Positions 60,420 through 64,000 of a stretch of 64,000 nt of DNA are shown piece by piece (the first letter of the stretch is position 1; each line of letters starts with the position of its first letter). This DNA is from Variovorax sp. DXTD-1. Its GTDB lineage: Bacteria; Pseudomonadota; Gammaproteobacteria; Burkholderiales; Burkholderiaceae_C. A program made the position numbers and the translations under genes. The stretch spans positions 1-64,000 of the forward strand of contig NZ_RWKH01000017.1 of NCBI RefSeq assembly GCF_003984625.1. The letters are read 5' to 3'. The notes beneath the pieces were generated by a model. The model was not told the DNA's origin, ran no database searches, and was given only the letters and a program-made list of their open reading frames with translations.

Positions 60420-62578
60420 GGCCGCACATCCGGCCGGCTCAGCACCACGAGCGAGCGGCACTGCAGCGGGTAGGCGGGCTCCGACCACGCGGGCGCGAGC
60501 GCGGCCACGTCTTCGGTGGCGGGCGGCGGCGAACCGCTGGCGGTGTCCAGCAGCAGCCGCCATGCGCCGTAGGGCGCGGGCGGCAGCGTGAACTTGATCT
60601 CGTCGTGATGCGCATTGAACAGCACCAGAAAGTCGTCGTCGTGCTGCGCCTCGCCGCGCGGCCCGCGGTCGACGATGCCGCCGCCCGACATGTACATGGC
60701 AAAGCACCTGGCGTTGGCGTCGCCCCAGTCCTCGGGGCGCATCTCTGCGCCGTCGGGCCTGAGCCATAGCACGTCGGTCACGCTCTCGGCCTCGCTCGGC
60801 TTGCCCGCGAAAAAGCTGCGCCTGCGAAACGAGGGATGCGCGCGCCTGAGTGCGATGGCGCGCTCCACGAAGGTGACCAGCGCCTGCCGCTCGGGCGTGG
60901 GGGTCCAGTCGATCCAGCCGAGCTCGTTGTCCTGGCAGTAGACGTTGTTGTTGCCGTTCTGCGTGTGGCCGCGCTCGTCTCCGGCCAGCAGCATGGGCAC
61001 GCCCTGTGAGAGCAGCAGCGTAGCCAGCATGTTGCGCTTTTGCCGCTCGCGCAGCGCCACGATCTCGGGGTCTTCGGTCGGCCCTTCGGCGCCGCAGTTC
61101 CACGAGATGTTGTGGCTGTTGCCGTCGCGGTTTTCTTCGCCGTTCGCCTCGTTGTGCTTGTCGTTGTAAGAGACCAGGTCGTTGAGCGTGAAGCCGTCGT
61201 GCGCCGTAATGAAGTTGATGCTTGCCGTAGGCTGCTTGCCCGACCAGCCGTACAGGTCTTCGGAGCCGGTGAGCCGCTTGCCCACCTCGCCGATCAAGCC
61301 GGCATCGCCCTTCCAGAAGCCGCGCATGCCGTCGCGGTAGCGGTCGTTCCATTCGGCCCAACCCAGCGGAAAGTTGCCGACCTGATAGCCGCCGTGGCCC
61401 AGGTCCCACGGCTCGGCAATGAGCTTGACGCGGTTGAGCGTCGGGTCTTGCCGTATCGCATCGAAGAAGCCGCCAAGGTTTTCGACCTTGCCCGACTCGC
61501 GTGCCAGCGCGGAAGCCAGGTCGAAGCGGAACCCATCGACGTGCATTTCCTCGGCCCAGTAGCGCAGCGAATCCATCACCAGCTGCAGCGCATGCGGATG
61601 CTCCAGGTTGACGGTGTTGCCGCAGCCGGTGAAGTCGTCGTAGTAGCGCCGGTTCTCGGCGTTGACGATGTAGTAGGAGGCGTTGTCCACGCCCCGCATG
61701 GAGAGCGTCGGCCCCAGCTGGTTGCCTTCGCAGGTGTGGTTGTAGACCACGTCGAGAATCACCTCGATGCCTGCCGAGTGCAGCGTCTTCACCATGGTCT
61801 TGAACTCCTTCACCTTGCCCGAGGCGCTGTAGCGCATTTCGGGTGCGAAGTAGGCCAGCGAGTTGTAGCCCCAATAGTTCTGCAGGCCCTTCTCGGCCAG
61901 GTGCCTGTCGTTCAGGAAGCTGTGCACCGGCAAGAGCTCCACGGTGGTCACGCCCAGCCGCTTCAGGTAGTCGACCACCGGCGCGCAGCACAGGCCGCCG
62001 TAGGTGCCGCGCAGTTCGTCGGGCACGTCGGGGTGGCGCATGGTGAAGCCGCGCACGTGCAGCTCGTAGATCACCATGTCCTGCCAGGGTATGGACGGCC
62101 GGCGGTCGTCGCCCCAGGTAAAGGCGGTTTCGAGCACGCGGCCCTTGGGCACCAGCGGTGCGCTGTCGCGCCGGTCGAACGACAGGTCTTCCCGCTTGCT
62201 GCCCACGGTGTAGCCATAGAGCGCATCGCCCCAGCGCAGCTCTCCGACCAGGTCCTTCGCATAGGGGTCGACCAGCAGCTTGTGCGGGTTGAAGCGGTGG
62301 CCCTCTTCGGGCTTGTACGGCCCGTGCACTCGGTAGCCGTAGGCCAGGCCAGGGCGTGCCTCGGGCAGGTAGCAGTGCCAGATGCCGTCAGTGCGCTCGC
62401 GGATCGGAATGCGCTGGATCTCGTGGCGGCCCTTCTCGTCGAAAAGGCACAGGTCAACGCCCTGTGCGTGTTGGGAGAAGAGCGCGAAATTCACGCCCTC
62501 CCCGTCCCAGTTGGCGCCGCGCGGATAAGGGCGGCCCGGCCACACGGCCGTGATGGAAGGTCGTTTGCTGCGTGTCAT
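60416..62578 (-). CDS. glgX: Glycogen debranching enzyme
   Basis: Isoamylase-type alpha-1,6-glucosidase of 720 residues. An N-terminal CBM48-like domain (GANWDGEGVNFALFSQHAQG) leads to the GH13 barrel with VVYNHTCEGNQLGP, catalytic Asp about 352 (GFRFDLASAL), Glu about 383 (LIAEPWD) and Asp in TAHDGFTLND. It supplies linear maltodextrins from glycogen for TreY and TreZ. It is the upstream gene of the tightly overlapping glgX-treZ-malQ/treY unit; the gap to the membrane-protein gene is 45 bp. Confidence 0.95.
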   Translation of the reverse strand: MTRSKRPSITAVWPGRPYPRGANWDGEGVNFALFSQHAQGVDLCLFDEKGRHEIQRIPIRERTDGIWHCYLPEARPGLAYGYRVHGPYKPEEGHRFNPHKLLVDPYAKDLVGELRWGDALYGYTVGSKREDLSFDRRDSAPLVPKGRVLETAFTWGDDRRPSIPWQDMVIYELHVRGFTMRHPDVPDELRGTYGGLCCAPVVDYLKRLGVTTVELLPVHSFLNDRHLAEKGLQNYWGYNSLAYFAPEMRYSASGKVKEFKTMVKTLHSAGIEVILDVVYNHTCEGNQLGPTLSMRGVDNASYYIVNAENRRYYDDFTGCGNTVNLEHPHALQLVMDSLRYWAEEMHVDGFRFDLASALARESGKVENLGGFFDAIRQDPTLNRVKLIAEPWDLGHGGYQVGNFPLGWAEWNDRYRDGMRGFWKGDAGLIGEVGKRLTGSEDLYGWSGKQPTASINFITAHDGFTLNDLVSYNDKHNEANGEENRDGNSHNISWNCGAEGPTEDPEIVALRERQKRNMLATLLLSQGVPMLLAGDERGHTQNGNNNVYCQDNELGWIDWTPTPERQALVTFVERAIALRRAHPSFRRRSFFAGKPSEAESVTDVLWLRPDGAEMRPEDWGDANARCFAMYMSGGGIVDRGPRGEAQHDDDFLVLFNAHHDEIKFTLPPAPYGAWRLLLDTASGSPPPATEDVAALAPAWSEPAYPLQCRSLVVLSRPDVRP

Positions 62579-62623
62579 CGAGTCAGGTATGAGAGAAAGA
62601 GGCGAAGAAGAAAGAGAAAGCGC

Positions 62624-63379
62624 TTAGCGCGGTGGCCGCTCGCCGGGCGAACTGCCTTTGCTGGGCTCGACGACGATCGTCGGTGTTGTCGTGGTGGTGG
62701 TGCTCTTGTCCTGGGGCGTGCGCGGCCACCAGCGCTCGATCTGTGCCGCGGCCCAGTCCTTGCCCGCGAGCCCGAAGGCCAGGGCCAGCGCAAACACCAC
62801 GCCCGCCAGTACCACCAGGAAGCTCTCGCGCACGATGTCGCCGCCCACCTTGATCTGGTCCAGCGCAATCAAAATAACGAAGGCCATGACCGCATAGCGC
62901 GCGATCTGCCCCAGCAGCACGGCATCGCGCATCTGGGCACCGCGAAAGTAGCTCGACACCGCCTCTCCCACGAAGCGGGCGAAATACGATCCGAAGGCCA
63001 GCACCAGCAAGGCGACGAAAAGGTTCGGCACAAACCACACCACGCGCCCGAGCAGGTCGGCGATGTAGCTCAGCCCCAGCCCGTTGAACGCCACCAGCAG
63101 TGCCGCAAGAATGACGAGCCAGTAGGCCAGCACGCCGAAGAGGCTGCTGGTGTCGCCGCCCCACCCGCCCTGGCGCAAGAAGTTGTCCAGCCCGGCGCGT
63201 TCCGTCAGCACGTTGAAGTTGATGGCGCGCAATGCCTTGGTAACGGCAAAGCGCACCGTTTTGGCGATAAGCCAGCCGGCGAGCACCACTACCAGTGCAA
63301 TGGCCAGGCGCGGCACGAAGGCCCCAACCTGGTAGAGCATTGCGTTCAGCGGCTCCAGGTGAATGCCAAATCGGTCCAT
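62624..63379 (-). CDS. Membrane protein with conserved TM-helix repeats (mechanosensitive-channel/CmpX-like)
   Basis: A 251-residue inner-membrane protein with about five helices. Two copies of the short TM-helix motif linked to MscS-like proteins are seen: VGAFVPRLAIALVVVLAGWLIAK near residue 18 and LGRVVWFVPNLFVALLVLAFGSYFARFVG near 110. No MscS beta domain follows, so it is the CmpX-like truncated type; the C-terminus is a Thr/Pro-rich tail. Its place inside a trehalose operon suggests a link to osmotic stress, but conduction is not shown. Confidence 0.85.
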   Translation of the reverse strand: MDRFGIHLEPLNAMLYQVGAFVPRLAIALVVVLAGWLIAKTVRFAVTKALRAINFNVLTERAGLDNFLRQGGWGGDTSSLFGVLAYWLVILAALLVAFNGLGLSYIADLLGRVVWFVPNLFVALLVLAFGSYFARFVGEAVSSYFRGAQMRDAVLLGQIARYAVMAFVILIALDQIKVGGDIVRESFLVVLAGVVFALALAFGLAGKDWAAAQIERWWPRTPQDKSTTTTTTPTIVVEPSKGSSPGERPPR

Positions 63380-63437
63380 GAGTCTCTCCGGTGCGTGAAT
63401 GCGGTTGCGGACGAAAGCGGCGGATGCGGCGCAGGCA

Positions 63438-64000
63438 TCAGCCGGGCCGCTCTGCCTGCAGGAGCGCCAGCACGCCGTTCAGCGGAACCTGGGCCCAGTC
63501 GGCGCGGTTGTTGAGCTCGTAGCGCAGCTCGTACAGCGCCTTTTCGAGTTCGAACAGCGCGAGCAGTTCGGTGTCGATCTGCGCGTTGCCGTCGGCTGCC
63601 GCCTGCGAGTAGCCGTCCATGAAGGCCTCGCGCGTGGCCTGCTCCCATGCGGCGGCGGGCGGGGCCAGGTAGGCGGCTTCTTCAACGCTCTGCGCCACGC
63701 GCCGCAGGGCCGACCAGCGCGCGTAGTTGAAGGAGCGCAGCATGCCGGCCACGTCGCGCAGCGGCGAGCCCTTGGCACGGCGCTCGTCGAAGCTGCGCGC
63801 CGGCTCGCCTTCGAAGTCGATGATGACGAAATCGTTGTCCCGCACCAGCACCTGGCCCAGGTGAAAGTCGCCGTGGTAGCGGCTCTTGATGCCGCCCTGC
63901 GTCTGCGGCTTGCGCGCCGCAATCGAAGCCTGCAGCGCGTCTTCCATGGTGAGAATCGCCTGGCCGTCGATCTGCGCCGGCGCCGGCAGTTGGCCCAGCC
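63438..64000 (-). CDS. Maltokinase / trehalose synthase-maltokinase C-terminal part (runs off the window)
   Basis: Only the 3' part (about 187 residues) is present; the frame is open through the right edge of the window. SRYHGDFHLGQVLVRDNDFVIIDFEGEPARSFDERR is the kinase catalytic loop and metal-binding segment of the maltokinase (Mak/Pep2) family, which makes maltose 1-phosphate. In related genomes this domain is usually fused behind trehalose synthase (TreS). That would make it the head of the trehalose/glycogen operon. The stop is 58 bp before the membrane-protein gene. Confidence 0.85.
   Translation of the reverse strand, partial: LGQLPAPAQIDGQAILTMEDALQASIAARKPQTQGGIKSRYHGDFHLGQVLVRDNDFVIIDFEGEPARSFDERRAKGSPLRDVAGMLRSFNYARWSALRRVAQSVEEAAYLAPPAAAWEQATREAFMDGYSQAAADGNAQIDTELLALFELEKALYELRYELNNRADWAQVPLNGVLALLQAERPG

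Noticed and set aside
61040..63514. 824-codon open frame on the plus strand
   Set aside because: Antisense across glgX and the membrane-protein gene; crossing a gene boundary shows that it is not selected.

Overview
The window is about 64 kb of high-GC chromosomal DNA from a betaproteobacterium, most likely a Comamonadaceae member such as Variovorax. The assignment rests on gene content: a phaC-phaA polyhydroxyalkanoate operon, two Bug-type solute-binding proteins, family III CoA-transferase/MaoC/CoA-lyase genes, a DUF3182 protein, a short basic 'plasmid stabilization'-type protein and a TreYZ/GlgX trehalose operon. No rRNA, tRNA, CRISPR array, phage or transposase gene was seen.

Layout. 0.5-16 kb: amine/amino-acid and organic-acid catabolism. 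It holds two type II haloacid-dehalogenase-like proteins, an Lrp regulator, a class III aminotransferase, a GhrA-type reductase and a tandem GNAT protein. A co-directional block follows: FAD amine oxidase, peptide/opine-type ABC transporter, tartrate/D-malate dehydrogenase-like enzyme and succinate-semialdehyde dehydrogenase. 16-19.2 kb: a cytochrome c, a 2Fe-2S subunit and a Tat-exported molybdenum hydroxylase (isoquinoline 1-oxidoreductase type). 19.2-25.3 kb: a LysR-controlled operon (Bug, MaoC hydratase, CoA-transferase, CoA-lyase, Bug) that fits activation, hydration and cleavage of a C5 dicarboxylic acid such as itaconate or mesaconate. 25.7-28.8 kb: phaA and phaC. 28.9-34.8 kb: pgeF, a maleylpyruvate isomerase/fumarylpyruvate hydrolase pair (lower gentisate pathway), a Nudix protein, creA, a LytM lipoprotein and a ClsC-type phospholipase D. 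35-44.5 kb: a stress-type accessory region (two hemerythrins, DUF3182, SDR, isochorismatase, CBS pair, small basic protein, PoxB-like TPP enzyme, secreted Lys-rich protein). 44.5-49.3 kb: an unusual haem-copper oxidase module (two c cytochromes, subunit II with fused cytochrome c, fused subunit I-III). 49.3-52.1 kb: DUF2938, a methyltransferase with a divergent MerR regulator, a frameshifted PRC-barrel gene and a small protein. 52.3-53.4 kb: a lower-GC patch with a metal-independent type kdsA starting at TTG and a 25-residue membrane peptide. 53.5-64 kb (minus strand): malQ-treY fusion, treZ, glgX, a membrane protein of the mechanosensitive-channel type, and the 3' part of a maltokinase, which together convert glycogen or maltodextrin into trehalose.

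The clearest structure outside genes is a pair of 260-bp whole-length imperfect palindromes at 4352-4611 and 25456-25715. They are closely similar, each has 45/47-bp inner arms around a 95-bp spacer, and each lies between genes. Other notable points are a LysR operator dyad, a SoxR-box-like operator in the merR/methyltransferase divergent promoter, a perfect 14-bp stem inside a small putative gene, and many 1-8 nt gene overlaps that indicate tightly coupled operons.
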